64,000 bases of DNA. Origin: Massilia sp. BSC265. Lineage in GTDB: Bacteria; Pseudomonadota; Gammaproteobacteria; Burkholderiales; Burkholderiaceae_D. This document shows positions 31,638 through 40,434 of the stretch, piece by piece (position 1 is the first letter of the stretch; every line of letters begins with the position of its first letter). The notes under the pieces were generated by a model, which was not told the origin of the DNA, made no database searches, and worked only from the letters and a program-made list of their open reading frames with translations. Location: contig NZ_JPXI01000034.1 in assembly GCF_000740675.1 (NCBI RefSeq), positions 62,001-126,000 of the forward strand, read 5' to 3'. A program made the translations under genes and the position numbers.

Positions 31638-34366
31638 GCCGCCAGCTGCGTGGCCGACATCCCGGCGAGCAATTCCGCGATCCGCTCCGGCGGCACCGGA
31701 CGGCTGAACAGGTAGCCCTGCATCTCGTCGCAGTCGTTGGCGCGCAGGAAGTCGCGCTGCTCCTCGGTTTCCACGCCCTCGGCGATGACGCGCAGGTTCA
31801 GCTTGTGGCCGAGCGAGATCACCGCCATCGCGATGGCCTGGTCGTCCGGACTGTCGGCCAGGTCGCTGACAAAACTCTTGTCGATCTTCAGGCGGCTGAT
31901 CGGGAAGGACTTGAGTGCCGACAGGCTCGAATAGCCGGTGCCGAAGTCGTCGATCGACAAGGACACGCCCATGCCCTTGAGTTCACGCATCTTCTCCACC
32001 GCGCGCGCCAGGTCGCGCATGATCGAGCTTTCGGTGACTTCGACCTCCAGCGATTCCGGCGGCAGCCTGGAGTCGCGCAGGGCGCCGGCGATACGCTCGA
32101 CCAGGCGCTTCTCCTCGAACTGGCGGGCCGACACGTTGACCGAGATCGTCAACGGCGGGAGGCCGGCGGCACGCCAGGCCTGGCCCTGGGCGCAGGCGGT
32201 GCGCACCACCCATTCGCCCAGCGGGACGATCAGGCCGCTCTCTTCGGCCAGGCCGATGAAGCGCAGCGGCGAAATCAATCCCTGCTCGGGGTGCTTCCAG
32301 CGGATCAGGGCCTCGACGCCGAACAGGCGGCCGGTGCGCAGGTCGACTTTCGGCTGGTACAGCAGTTGGAACTGGCAAGCTTCGCTACCACAGCCGGGAT
32401 CGGCACCGGCGTCGACGCATTGATCAAGGGCGGTACGCATGCCTTCCAGCAGCACCAGCTTCTCTTCCACGCTGGCGTTCATCTCGCTGGCGTAGAACTG
32501 GAAGCTGTCCTTGTGTTCCTTGGCGCGGTACATCGCCGCGTCGGCGTTCATCATCAGGGTGTTGGCGTCCTCGCCGTCGCGCGGGTAGAGCACCACGCCC
32601 ATGCTGCAGCTGACCTGGACTTCCTGGCCCTCGACCTCGACCGGCTCGGTGACCGCTTCGCGCACCTTTTCCAGCAGCGGCGTGATCGCCATCGGGTCGC
32701 CCGAGATATCGGGCAGCAGGATGACGAACTCGTCGCCGCCGAAGCGCGCGAGGGTGTCGTTGCGGCGCAGGCAGCGGGCCATGCGCGCGCCGACGACCTT
32801 CAGCAGTTCGTCGCCGGCATTGTGACCGAGGCCGTCGTTGACCAGCTTGAAGCCGTCGAGGTCGATGAAGGCCAGCCCCACCGCATGGCCCTTGCGCTCG
32901 GCGTCCCGGATGGCCTGGCCGAGGCGGTCGCGCAGCAGGCTGCGGTTCGGCAGGCCGGTGAGGTCATCGTGGTGTGCCAGGTGGCGGATGCGCTGCTCGG
33001 TGAGCTTGCGCTCGGTGATGTCGCGCACGATCGCCACCACGCCGCCTTCCACCTGGACCACCTGGCGGTGCAGCCAGCGGTCCTCGTTGGGCAGCATGTG
33101 GGCCAGCCATTCGGCCTCGCGCGCCACGCCGTCGGTGGCGACGGCTGCCAGGTCGTCGAAGATGCCGATGCCCAGGTGGGTCGGCAGCAGCACCGACATG
33201 CGCTTGCCTTCCATGCGCTCCTTGGCCAGGCCGGTGAGCTGTTCGGCGCGGGTGTTGGTGGTCTCGATCACGAAATCCATGACGCCGCCGTCGGCCCCGG
33301 GAATGGTGCGCAGCACGAAGAAGGCATCCAGGCTGGCCTCGGAGGCGGCGGCATAGGTTTCCTGCGCCAGCCGTTCGCGGCGGCGCGCCTTGGCCAGCTG
33401 CCATGACCAGGCGCTGACCAGGGTAACGACGAACAGCAGCAGCGCAGTGCCGGCACTGGCGCCGAACAGCCAGGCGCGGCGCTGCGCGCGGAATTCGGCC
33501 ATCTGCTCGGCTTCGGACAGGCCGACCACCGCCACCAGCGGGAAGCCGTTCAGGGCACGGGTGCTGGTGTAGCGCAACTCGCCGTCGATGCCGGTCTTTC
33601 CCAGTACGACATTGTCGTCCTTGCCGAGGACGACGCGCTGGCCCCACGAGACCGGTTCGCCGACGCGCACCGCACGCACGATGCCGTCGGTGCCGGCCAC
33701 GCCCAGCAGGCCGCGGTCGCCCAGGCGCGAGCGTTCGTAGGAGCTGGTAAAGAATGCCGGATCCACCGCGACGGTCGCGACGCCCGCGAACAGGCCGTCG
33801 CTGCCGTTGATGCGGCGCGAGAACACCACGTGCGGCTCGCGCCGCCCGACGGCGGTGCTGACATAGGGGACGTCGCCGTCCTTGTCGCGGTGCCAGGTGA
33901 ACCAGGGCGCGCGCGAGACGTCGCCGCCGGGGCGCGCCTGCGGGTTGCTGGCCAGGACGCGGCCGCTGTCGCTGATGATCGCGACCTGGAACACGAGGCC
34001 CGGCGGCAGCAGGCCCTTGGCGCTCATCGCTCCCAGGGCCGCGTTGGGACCGTTGGTCTCGACCGCGTACTGCAGCACGCGCAGGGTCTGGTCGATGCTG
34101 CTCAGGCTGCGCGCCATCTGGGCTTCGTAGGTGTCGACCAGTTCGCGCGTGGCGTCCCGGGCTGCCCCGTGCGCGGCGCGCTCTTCGGCGCGGATCATGT
34201 GGAAGGCCGCAGTCCACAGGGCGGCCACCAGCAGCAGCGCGAAGAGCGGCAGCGAAATATGGGTTTCCATCCCTCGCCCGAGCCAGCGCAGCAGCGCCGT
34301 CCGGCGGCGCTGCTGCTGCGGCCGCGCATGCGGCGGTCTGGCGGCGGGCGGGACCATGCGGTTCAT
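31634..34366 (-). CDS. Membrane Cache-like/PAS/GGDEF/EAL c-di-GMP signalling protein
   Basis: The protein has 910 residues. TM1 ~38-57, a periplasmic Cache-like sensor (~60-290; RAPWFTWHRDKDGDVPYVS, FSRRINGSDGLFAGVATVAVDPAFF), TM2 ~300-322, a PAS region (~335-450), GGDEF with intact RFGGDEF, and EAL with GVEALIRWKHP, VNVSARQF, IDDFGTGYSSLSALKSFP and EGVETEEQRDFL. EAL residues look complete, so phosphodiesterase activity is likely; the GGDEF may also work. A short insertion (CVDAGADPGCGSEACQ) lies between the domains. It is 4 bp after a PstS-like gene and overlaps the downstream GGDEF gene. Confidence 0.92.
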   Translation of the reverse strand: MNRMVPPAARPPHARPQQQRRRTALLRWLGRGMETHISLPLFALLLVAALWTAAFHMIRAEERAAHGAARDATRELVDTYEAQMARSLSSIDQTLRVLQYAVETNGPNAALGAMSAKGLLPPGLVFQVAIISDSGRVLASNPQARPGGDVSRAPWFTWHRDKDGDVPYVSTAVGRREPHVVFSRRINGSDGLFAGVATVAVDPAFFTSSYERSRLGDRGLLGVAGTDGIVRAVRVGEPVSWGQRVVLGKDDNVVLGKTGIDGELRYTSTRALNGFPLVAVVGLSEAEQMAEFRAQRRAWLFGASAGTALLLFVVTLVSAWSWQLAKARRRERLAQETYAAASEASLDAFFVLRTIPGADGGVMDFVIETTNTRAEQLTGLAKERMEGKRMSVLLPTHLGIGIFDDLAAVATDGVAREAEWLAHMLPNEDRWLHRQVVQVEGGVVAIVRDITERKLTEQRIRHLAHHDDLTGLPNRSLLRDRLGQAIRDAERKGHAVGLAFIDLDGFKLVNDGLGHNAGDELLKVVGARMARCLRRNDTLARFGGDEFVILLPDISGDPMAITPLLEKVREAVTEPVEVEGQEVQVSCSMGVVLYPRDGEDANTLMMNADAAMYRAKEHKDSFQFYASEMNASVEEKLVLLEGMRTALDQCVDAGADPGCGSEACQFQLLYQPKVDLRTGRLFGVEALIRWKHPEQGLISPLRFIGLAEESGLIVPLGEWVVRTACAQGQAWRAAGLPPLTISVNVSARQFEEKRLVERIAGALRDSRLPPESLEVEVTESSIMRDLARAVEKMRELKGMGVSLSIDDFGTGYSSLSALKSFPISRLKIDKSFVSDLADSPDDQAIAMAVISLGHKLNLRVIAEGVETEEQRDFLRANDCDEMQGYLFSRPVPPERIAELLAGMSATQLAA

Positions 34367-34370
34367 CGGC

Positions 34371-34808
34371 TCAGCGCAGCACCAGCACCGGCCGCACGCT
34401 GGCGTCCAATTCGGCGCGGTCGATGTAGCCGATCATGGACGGGTTGTCGGCCACCATGCGGCGCACGCTCGCGTTGTCGATGGCTTCGCGCGGCGGCTGG
34501 CCGCGGCCGGTGAAGACCATCTTGGACCAGTGCGCCTTGAGCAGGGCAGGGGTCTTGCCGGTGACCTGGGCGTAGAACTGCTCGCGCTCGCTTGATCCGA
34601 GACGCTGGTCGAGCGCCACCACTTCGGCGCCGCCGGGAAAGCGCCCGGCCTGGCCGAGGAAGATCGCGGCGACCTGCTCAGGGGACAGCGCCGGCAGCGG
34701 ATTGCGCGCGGAGACGATCACGACCAGCTCCGCCGAGGCATCGGCCGAGGCGGCTTGCGCCAGGATCAGCGCCGCGGCTGCCATGAGGTGTCGGATGCGG
34801 ATTCCCAT
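34371..34808 (-). CDS. PstS-like periplasmic substrate-binding protein (short)
   Basis: The protein has 145 residues with a signal peptide (MGIRIRHLMAAAALILAQAASADA). The mature part has the phosphate-binding-like family pattern ELVVIVSARNPLPALSPEQVAAIFLGQAGRFPGG, YAQVTGKTPALLKAHWSKMVFTGRGQPP and DNPSMIGYIDRAEL. It is about half the length of PstS, so it is a one-domain binding protein, common beside histidine kinases and GGDEF/EAL genes. It sits between a porin-like gene (8-bp gap) and the GGDEF/EAL gene (4-bp gap). A sensory partner role is inferred. Confidence 0.8.
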   Translation of the reverse strand: MGIRIRHLMAAAALILAQAASADASAELVVIVSARNPLPALSPEQVAAIFLGQAGRFPGGAEVVALDQRLGSSEREQFYAQVTGKTPALLKAHWSKMVFTGRGQPPREAIDNASVRRMVADNPSMIGYIDRAELDASVRPVLVLR

Positions 34809-34816
34809 GGACCGCC

Positions 34817-36085
34817 TCAGAACACGAAGTCGAGCGCAACGCTCGCTACATGCACGGTCTGGCCGGAGCGGAAGCCGGCCGGTGTATTGATGAGGGTGCC
34901 GCGCGAGCCATCGGTCGGCCGGAGGCGGTCGTATTGGACCTTGAGCGCGGCGTCAAGGGGCAGGTCCCAGCGCAGGCCGGCGGTCCACGTGGTCTGGATC
35001 GGAATCGTCCCGAGATAGAGGTTCAGCGCTGCGTTGAGCGCGCCTGCAGTCGCCTGCAGCCGCGGCGGCAGGCCGGCCAGCGGCAGGCCGGGGTCGCGCG
35101 TGGAGCCGTGGGCGCGCACCCTGGCAAGGCCGAGGTAAGGCGTCAGGCTCGCGAAGCGGTAGCCGCCGCCGGCATACATGGTGCTGGTCTCGCCGAGCAG
35201 GGAATCCGTGCGGGCGCGGCCGGCTTCGGCGCTGACGAACCACTGTCCCGGGTCGTAGCTGACGCCGGCGCCGATCATGGTCACGCGCTTGTGCTCGATC
35301 GCATAGCGATCGGCCAGCGCCGCCCCGCGCGGACCGAAGGCGCGCATGGCGGTGAACACTTCGGCGCCGATCGGGGTCGACAGGTGGGCGGTCAGGGCCG
35401 ACAGGCGGGCGCTGAAGGGGCCGTGCTCGATGCTGTGCGACAGGCCGGCAATGCCGTGCGCCTTCAGGCGGCGGTCGCCGAACAGGCGGGTGTCGGTGTG
35501 GCCGAAGAAAGCCTGGGTGGCGTGCCGCGTGTCGCCGCCGCCCCAGCGCCAGGTGGCATCGATGCCATCGCTGCTGGAGATCGGCAGGGCGCCGTACACC
35601 TCGACCGGCGGGCGGACCCAGGGCATGGTATAGCCGACCTTGCGGTAGTCGGCCGCAAGGAAGACCGGCAGGGCAATGCGTCCCACGCGCAGTGCCAGGT
35701 CCGGAGTCGCCTGGTACTTGACGTTGGCCCATTCGACGCGTGGACGGTAATTGCCGTCCAGGTTTTGTTCGCTGACCACTTGCAGCACGGCCGACCAGCG
35801 TCCCAGCGTCAGGTCGAGCTGGGCGCCGAGGCGGCTGTCGACATCCGGGCTCCAGCGTTCGCTGCGGCCGGCGCCGTTGGCGCGCAGGACCGTGGAGCTG
35901 AAGTCGGCGTCACGCACACTCGCATGGACCACGCCGAGGGTGCCGAAGCCGGAAAATTTCCAGGAGGGGGCGGCAGCGGTGTCGGCAGCATGCCCTGCCG
36001 TCGCGACCAGCATTCCGCAGGCAAACAAACCACTGCGCAGGGCCGGAGGTACGGCACTGCCGTGGAGGGAAAACAGGTACGTCAT
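34817..36085 (-). CDS. Porin-like outer membrane beta-barrel protein
   Basis: The protein has 422 residues. A signal region ends around AGHAAD (~35). The remainder alternates hydrophobic and polar residues as beta strands, from FSGFGTLGVVHASVRDAD to the C-terminal VHVASVALDFVF, whose last Phe is the outer-membrane assembly signal. Segments such as YRPRVEWANVKYQATPDLALRVGRIALPVFLAADYRKVGYTMPWVRPP match a porin-like family often found before PstS-like and GGDEF/EAL genes. First gene of the operon. It probably admits or senses an anion or organic ligand. Confidence 0.8.
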   Translation of the reverse strand: MTYLFSLHGSAVPPALRSGLFACGMLVATAGHAADTAAAPSWKFSGFGTLGVVHASVRDADFSSTVLRANGAGRSERWSPDVDSRLGAQLDLTLGRWSAVLQVVSEQNLDGNYRPRVEWANVKYQATPDLALRVGRIALPVFLAADYRKVGYTMPWVRPPVEVYGALPISSSDGIDATWRWGGGDTRHATQAFFGHTDTRLFGDRRLKAHGIAGLSHSIEHGPFSARLSALTAHLSTPIGAEVFTAMRAFGPRGAALADRYAIEHKRVTMIGAGVSYDPGQWFVSAEAGRARTDSLLGETSTMYAGGGYRFASLTPYLGLARVRAHGSTRDPGLPLAGLPPRLQATAGALNAALNLYLGTIPIQTTWTAGLRWDLPLDAALKVQYDRLRPTDGSRGTLINTPAGFRSGQTVHVASVALDFVF

Positions 36086-36199
36086 GGGGTTCTAATTGCG
36101 TCTGGATGGCGTCGCGGGCAAGGGGCCGCAGCAGAAAATGACGTGCAAACTTTACCGAAGGCAATAATGAAAGTCGAGCTATTTACGATGGGTAAAGAA

Positions 36200-36754
36200 T
36201 CAATCTGACAAGCCTTGTTGTTCGATGGCAACGGGCTCGGCCGTGGAGCCCCACAGGCGCCGGCCTCCCAGGTCGAGCCAGGTCAGGTAGAGCCGCAGGT
36301 CGAACTCGAGCTGGTGGTAGTGGGGCTCCATCCAGCAGCACAGCTTGTAGAAGGCCTTGTCGTGCTCCTTCTCCTTCAGGTGCGCCAGCTCGTGCACCGC
36401 GATCATGCGCAGGAAGGGGAGTGGCGCATCGCGGAACACGCTGGCGATGCGGATCTCGCGCTTGGCCTTCAGGCGGCTGCCCTGCACGCGCGAGATCGCG
36501 GTGTGCAGGCCGAGCGCGTGCTGCACGACGTGGAGCTTGCTGTCGAAGGCGACCTTGACCACCGACTCGGCCTGCCGCAGGTACTCGTCCTTCAGCGCCT
36601 GCACATAGGCGTAGAGCGTCTTGTCGGTGCGGATGCCATGGGCCCCGGGGTAGCGCTGCAGGAGCACTTCGCCCAGCCGGCCGGCATCGATCAGCTGGCC
36701 GACCTGGGCGCGCAGGGTGTCGGGATAGGCGGTGAGGTAGGGTAGCTTGTGCAT
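36200..36754 (-). CDS. YgjP-type zinc metallopeptidase (DUF45/M48-like)
   Basis: The protein has 184 residues. The zinc motif is RMIAVHELAHLKEKEHDKAFYKL: His121, Glu122, His125 and the later His131. Family features ALKDEYLRQAESVVKVAFDSKLHVV and IRIASVFRDAPLPFLR are present. YgjP/DUF45 proteins are cytosolic SprT/WLM-like metalloproteases of uncertain substrate. Single gene. A striking 36-bp inverted repeat lies 41 bp upstream of it. Confidence 0.85.
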   Translation of the reverse strand: MHKLPYLTAYPDTLRAQVGQLIDAGRLGEVLLQRYPGAHGIRTDKTLYAYVQALKDEYLRQAESVVKVAFDSKLHVVQHALGLHTAISRVQGSRLKAKREIRIASVFRDAPLPFLRMIAVHELAHLKEKEHDKAFYKLCCWMEPHYHQLEFDLRLYLTWLDLGGRRLWGSTAEPVAIEQQGLSD

Positions 36755-36794
36755 GGGACCGGCAATGTAACACGTCGCCGGCGTTCGGGTGAGG

Positions 36795-36830
36795 GCGACA
36801 CCACGGCGCCAGCCGGCGCCATGGTGTCGC
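36795..36830. repeat. Long near-perfect inverted repeat
   Basis: GCGACACCA (36795-36803), mismatch, GGCGCC, loop AGCC, GGCGCC, mismatch, TGGTGTCGC (36822-36830): 15 paired bases with one internal mismatch, a stable cruciform or hairpin. It lies between the KGG gene stop and the YgjP start, both minus strand. No T tract, so it is either a non-canonical terminator/stabiliser or an operator. Confidence 0.6.
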
Positions 36831-36930
36831 TGGATCGTTGTGGGGAAGCTTCGGCGGGATGCCGCGTCAGCCGGAAGGTGGACCAGGCGGAAGGCTTGCC
36901 AGCCGGAGAGCCTGTCAGCGGGAGTGCCTG

Positions 36931-37269
36931 TCAGCTCTCCTTTTCGCCCTGGCGGTTGCCGGCGTTCTTGGCGGCTGCGGCGGCGCGCTGGGCCGACTGC
37001 CGGCTTTCGCCGCCCTTGCGGCCGATGTCGGCCATGTGGGCGCGGTTGCGGCTGACTGCTTCGCCGCCTTTCTGGCCGGCGCGGCGCGCTTCTTCGGAAT
37101 CGAACTCGTGCGCGGTACCTTTCTGGTGTGCCGCCTGTCCGCCCTTGCTGGCGATTTCACGCTGCTGGTTCTGGTCCATTGCCGCGAAACCGCGCTTGGC
37201 CGGCGCCTGGCTGCTGCCCGCGGCGCCCTTCTGGGCGCTACCCTTGCCGTTCTCTTTACTTGTCGCCAT
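36931..37269 (-). CDS. KGG-repeat stress-induced protein
   Basis: The protein has 112 residues, hydrophilic and without hydrophobic core. It has three KGG-type units: EIASKGGQAAHQKGTAHEF, ARRAGQKGGEAVSRNRAHM and ADIGRKGGESRQSAQ. These resemble GsiB-like/YciG (con-10) proteins made in stationary phase or under dehydration and heat. AAGGAGAG lies before the ATG. The neighbouring hemerythrin gene is transcribed the same way. Confidence 0.88.
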   Translation of the reverse strand: MATSKENGKGSAQKGAAGSSQAPAKRGFAAMDQNQQREIASKGGQAAHQKGTAHEFDSEEARRAGQKGGEAVSRNRAHMADIGRKGGESRQSAQRAAAAAKNAGNRQGEKES

Positions 37270-37414
37270 GTCGCTCTCCTTGTGTGCCCTGAGGTGTCAA
37301 AGTCGAAACTGGAACCGCGAGCGCGTATGGATGCGCTCGTGCCGTTTAGAGAGAAGGCTGAAGCGTTAGTTCCTTCGCGTTGGGGTCGGTTTCGGGACAA
37401 GCGACCGTGGCCTG

Positions 37415-37990
37415 CTAGCGCGGACGCGAACGCCGCTCGCGCAGCCGCTTGGTCCCGCCGTGCAGCAGGCCGCGCGGCTCGACGCCGTCGATCGCGGGCG
37501 GGGCCGCGGCGAGGTCCGATTCGAGCTCGGCGCGGCGCGCGCGCAGGCGCAGCCCCAGGGCCAGCTGGTCGGCGCCGGCGCGTGCCAGCGCCGGGAACAG
37601 CAGCTTCTCCTCGAAGGCGACGTGGCGTTCCACTTCGTCGGCCAGCACTGCGACGCTGACGTCGAAGAAGTCGTCGTCCGGGAACAGCGTGCCCAACTGC
37701 TCGACCAGTTCGCGCATGCTGTCGTGCTCCAGGGCCGCATCGTCGAGCAGGCCGTCCTCGACCGCGCCGCGCAGCGCCGGGTAGAAGAGTTCGTCCTCGA
37801 GCATGGCGTGCATGGCCAGCGCATCGCAGAGCTCGTCGACCACGCGCTCGCGCTGCGCTTCTTCTTCGCGGTCGAGCATCGCGAAGGCGTGGAACAGGGA
37901 GCGCACCTGCTCATGGTCGGCGCGCAGCAGGGCCAGGATGCCGCCGGGCGGCTCGGCTGAGCCGGTGTCCTTTCGTGAAGAATGAACCAT
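37415..37990 (-). CDS. Hemerythrin-like diiron protein
   Basis: The protein has 191 residues. A four-helix hemerythrin/HHE pattern is visible: LRADHEQVRSLFH (His26, His34), LAMHAMLEDELFYPAL (His61, Glu65), LEHDSMRELVEQL (His89) and VERHVAFEEKLLFPAL (His123, Glu127). All iron ligands are present, so O2, NO or iron handling is likely. The start at 37990 is favoured by GAGG six bases upstream; a GTG two codons earlier is possible. Confidence 0.88.
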   Translation of the reverse strand: MVHSSRKDTGSAEPPGGILALLRADHEQVRSLFHAFAMLDREEEAQRERVVDELCDALAMHAMLEDELFYPALRGAVEDGLLDDAALEHDSMRELVEQLGTLFPDDDFFDVSVAVLADEVERHVAFEEKLLFPALARAGADQLALGLRLRARRAELESDLAAAPPAIDGVEPRGLLHGGTKRLRERRSRPR

Positions 37991-38111
37991 GTTCACCTCG
38001 CCGTGCGATGGGGCGCATCAAATCGGCAGTAGACGCGCTACGAGGAGAGAAGTTCATTAAATTATGGGCCGGCTCCTGCGCGGATCAAGAAGCCGCTGAG
38101 GCAGACCGGGA

Positions 38112-39143
38112 TCAGGCGTCCGCCACCTTGAGCACCAGCTTGCCGAGGTTCCTGCCTTCGAAGAGCATCAAGAGTGCTTCGGGGAAGCGCTCGAAGCCGT
38201 CGACCACGTACTCGATGCTCTTGAGGCTGCCTTCCTGCATCCAGCCCGCGAGCGTACTGACGCCCTCCGCATAGCGCGGCGCATAGTCGAACACGACCAT
38301 GCCTTCCATGCGCGCGCGGTTCACCAGCAGCGACAGGTAGTTGGCCGGCCCCTTCACCTGGCTGGTGGTGTTGTACTGCGAGATCGCGCCGCAGATGACG
38401 ATGCGTGCCTTCATGTTGATGCGGGTGAGGACGGCGTCCAGGATCTCGCCGCCGACGTTGTCGAAGTAGACGTCCACGCCCTGCGGGCACTGTTCCTTCA
38501 GACCCGCGTGCACGGAACCTGCCTTGTAGTCGATGCAGGCGTCGAAGCCGAGTTGCTCGACCACGAAGCGGCATTTCTCTTCGCCGCCGGCGATGCCGAC
38601 CACGCGGCAGCCCATCTTCTTCGCCACCTGGCCGACCGTCATGCCGACTGCGCCGGCGGCACCCGAGACCACCACGGTCTCGCCCGGCCTGGGCTGGCCC
38701 ACCTCGCGCAAGCCGAAGAAGGCGGTCATGCCGGGCATGCCGAGGGTATTCAGCCAGGCCGTCGGCGGGGCAAGGCGCGGGTCGATCCTGGTGAACGCTG
38801 CGGTCTTGTCGTCCGCCTGGCCGGACCAGTAGCGCTGCACGCCGGTGCCGCCCGCCACGTGATCGCCCACCGCGAAGCGCGGCGAGCGCGAAGCCACGAC
38901 CACGCCCAGTCCGCCGGCACGCATGACCTCGCCGATCGCGACGGGACGGATATAGGATTTGCCCTCGTTCATCCAGCCGCGCATGGCCGGGTCGAGCGAC
39001 AGGTAGAGCACCTTGACGACGATGCCGCCTTCCTCCGCCTCGGGCACGGCTTCCTCGTGGAACTGCCAGTCCTCCTTGCGCGGCAGGCCGAGCGGTCGGG
39101 CGGCGAGGCGGAACTGCTGGTTCGGGGGAAAGGCATTGGTCAT
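38112..39143 (-). CDS. curA: NADPH-dependent CurA/leukotriene-reductase-type oxidoreductase
   Basis: The protein has 343 residues in the medium-chain dehydrogenase superfamily, without zinc ligands. Signatures: LYLSLDPAMRGWMNEGKSY at the N-terminus, NTLGMPGMTAFFGL, nucleotide motif VVSGAAGAVGMTVGQVAKKMGCRVVGIAGG, VDVYFDNVGGEILDAVL and GAISQYN. It reduces double bonds in alpha,beta-unsaturated ketones; E. coli CurA acts on curcumin. GGAGACC precedes the ATG. Single gene, divergent from yaeQ. Confidence 0.9.
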   Translation of the reverse strand: MTNAFPPNQQFRLAARPLGLPRKEDWQFHEEAVPEAEEGGIVVKVLYLSLDPAMRGWMNEGKSYIRPVAIGEVMRAGGLGVVVASRSPRFAVGDHVAGGTGVQRYWSGQADDKTAAFTRIDPRLAPPTAWLNTLGMPGMTAFFGLREVGQPRPGETVVVSGAAGAVGMTVGQVAKKMGCRVVGIAGGEEKCRFVVEQLGFDACIDYKAGSVHAGLKEQCPQGVDVYFDNVGGEILDAVLTRINMKARIVICGAISQYNTTSQVKGPANYLSLLVNRARMEGMVVFDYAPRYAEGVSTLAGWMQEGSLKSIEYVVDGFERFPEALLMLFEGRNLGKLVLKVADA

Positions 39144-39283
39144 GAGGGTCTCCGCTAGGTAAGTAGATCGTCAATATTGGCAGCGTGACTATACCGCTTC
39201 CGTACCGCCGCTTCTACCGGTCCTGTGCGGCGCGTGCGACAATAGCGGGCTTTCCATCCCTCACGCATACCGATCACTACCTT

Positions 39284-39826
39284 ATGGCTCTCAAGGCAAC
39301 CATCTACAAGGCCGACCTGTCGATCGCCGACATGGACCGCAACTACTACGGCGACCACGCCCTGACCATCGCACGCCACCCGTCCGAGACCGACGAGCGG
39401 GTGATGATCCGGGTGCTGGCCTTCGCGCTCCATGCGGACCCGGCACTCGCCTTCACGAAGGACTTGTTCGACGTCGACGAGCCGGCCATGTGGCAGAAAG
39501 ACCTGACCGGCGCGATTCAAACCTGGATCGAGGTCGGCCAGCCGGACGAGAAGCGCTTGCTGAAGGCGGCCGGGCGTTCGGAAAAGGTCATCGTGTACAG
39601 CTACAGCGCCACCAGCGACATCTGGTTCAAGGGCCTCGCCAAAGGGATCGACCGCGCGAAAAACGTCGCGGTGGTGAACATTCCGAACGAGGCCAGCGTT
39701 CAGCTCGAAAAGATGGCGAAGCGGAACATGCAGCTGCAATGCACGATCCAGGACGGCCAGGTGTGGCTGACCGACGGCCTCGATACCGTGCTGGTCGAGC
39801 GCGAATACCTGCGCGGCGGACAGTAA
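39284..39826 (+). CDS. yaeQ: YaeQ family protein
   Basis: The protein has 180 residues. Family landmarks: MALKATIYKADLSIADMDRNYYGDHALTIARHPSETDERVMIRVLAFAL, DEPAMWQKDLTGAIQTWIEVGQPDEKRLLKAAGRS and YSYSATSDIWFKG. YaeQ has a PD-(D/E)xK nuclease-like fold; the activity is unproven. The start at 39284 matches the family; further upstream residues are not family-like. A TATAAT at 39830-39835 within the next gap may serve the copper chaperone gene. Confidence 0.92.
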   Translation: MALKATIYKADLSIADMDRNYYGDHALTIARHPSETDERVMIRVLAFALHADPALAFTKDLFDVDEPAMWQKDLTGAIQTWIEVGQPDEKRLLKAAGRSEKVIVYSYSATSDIWFKGLAKGIDRAKNVAVVNIPNEASVQLEKMAKRNMQLQCTIQDGQVWLTDGLDTVLVEREYLRGGQ

Positions 39827-39865
39827 AGCTATAATTCCGCATTCACCCATTTTACGTATTGCGCC

Positions 39866-40315
39866 ATGAAACGTTCCTTCCTTGCCCTGCTTGCCAGCTG
39901 TGCCTTTTCCGCCTCCGCGTTTGCGCAAGTGACCGTTTCCGAACCCTGGATTCGCGCCACCGTGCCGGCCCAGAAGGTGACCGGCGCCTTCATGCGCGTG
40001 CAGTCCACGGCGCCGGCGCGCCTGGTCGGCGTGCAGAGCGAGGTCGCCGGCCGCGCCGAGCTGCACGAGATGGCGATGGAAGGCCAGACCATGCGGATGC
40101 GCCGCGTGGAAGCGATCGAGCTCCCGGCCGGGAAGCCGGTCAACCTGGCCAGCGGCGGCTACCACATCATGCTGATGGACCTGAAGCGCCAGGTGAAGGA
40201 AGGGGAGAGCGTCGCGCTGACCCTGCAGGTGCAGGATGCCGCGGGCAAGCGCCAGGAAGTGAAGGTGGACGTGCCGGTGAAGCCGCTGACGCACAGCGCG
40301 CACGCCGGTCACTGA
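39866..40315 (+). CDS. Copper chaperone PCu(A)C
   Basis: The protein has 149 residues. A signal peptide ends at FAQ (21). The copper motif is visible: LHEMAMEGQTMRMR and GGYHIMLMDLKRQVKEG, the H(M)x10Mx21HxM arrangement that binds Cu(I). It delivers copper to cytochrome oxidase in the periplasm. A His-rich tail (HSAHAGH) may add copper binding. A REPIN-like repeat begins six bases after the stop. Confidence 0.92.
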   Translation: MKRSFLALLASCAFSASAFAQVTVSEPWIRATVPAQKVTGAFMRVQSTAPARLVGVQSEVAGRAELHEMAMEGQTMRMRRVEAIELPAGKPVNLASGGYHIMLMDLKRQVKEGESVALTLQVQDAAGKRQEVKVDVPVKPLTHSAHAGH

Positions 40316-40320
40316 ATTTC

Positions 40321-40425
40321 GTAGGGTGGGCGGCTACGCCACCCACGCGGTAATAGGTATGGGCCGATTGCCGCGGCCGTGCTGGCGGAGGTTGACCGCG
40401 TGGGCGGGAGACCCGCCCGCCCTAC
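40321..40425. repeat. REPIN-like pair of inverted REP sequences
   Basis: Left unit 40321-40351 starts GTAGGGTGGGCGG and ends CCACCCACGCGGT. Right unit 40395-40425 is its inverted copy (ACCGCGTGGGCGGG ... CCCGCCCTAC). The arms match at all but a few positions outside a 5-nt loop that varies. Each unit forms its own hairpin and the two form a longer one. Such doublets are moved by RAYT transposases encoded elsewhere. It occupies nearly all of the gap between convergent genes. Confidence 0.7.
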
Positions 40426-40434
40426 CAAACCCGC

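Noticed and set aside
31805..33406. A 533-residue plus-strand frame across the GGDEF/EAL gene.
   Set aside because: No domain, no ribosome site, and the opposite strand encodes a complete multidomain protein.
39830..39835. TATAAT in the yaeQ/copper chaperone gap as a firm promoter.
   Set aside because: No acceptable -35 is seen at 16-18 bp, so it is mentioned only in passing.
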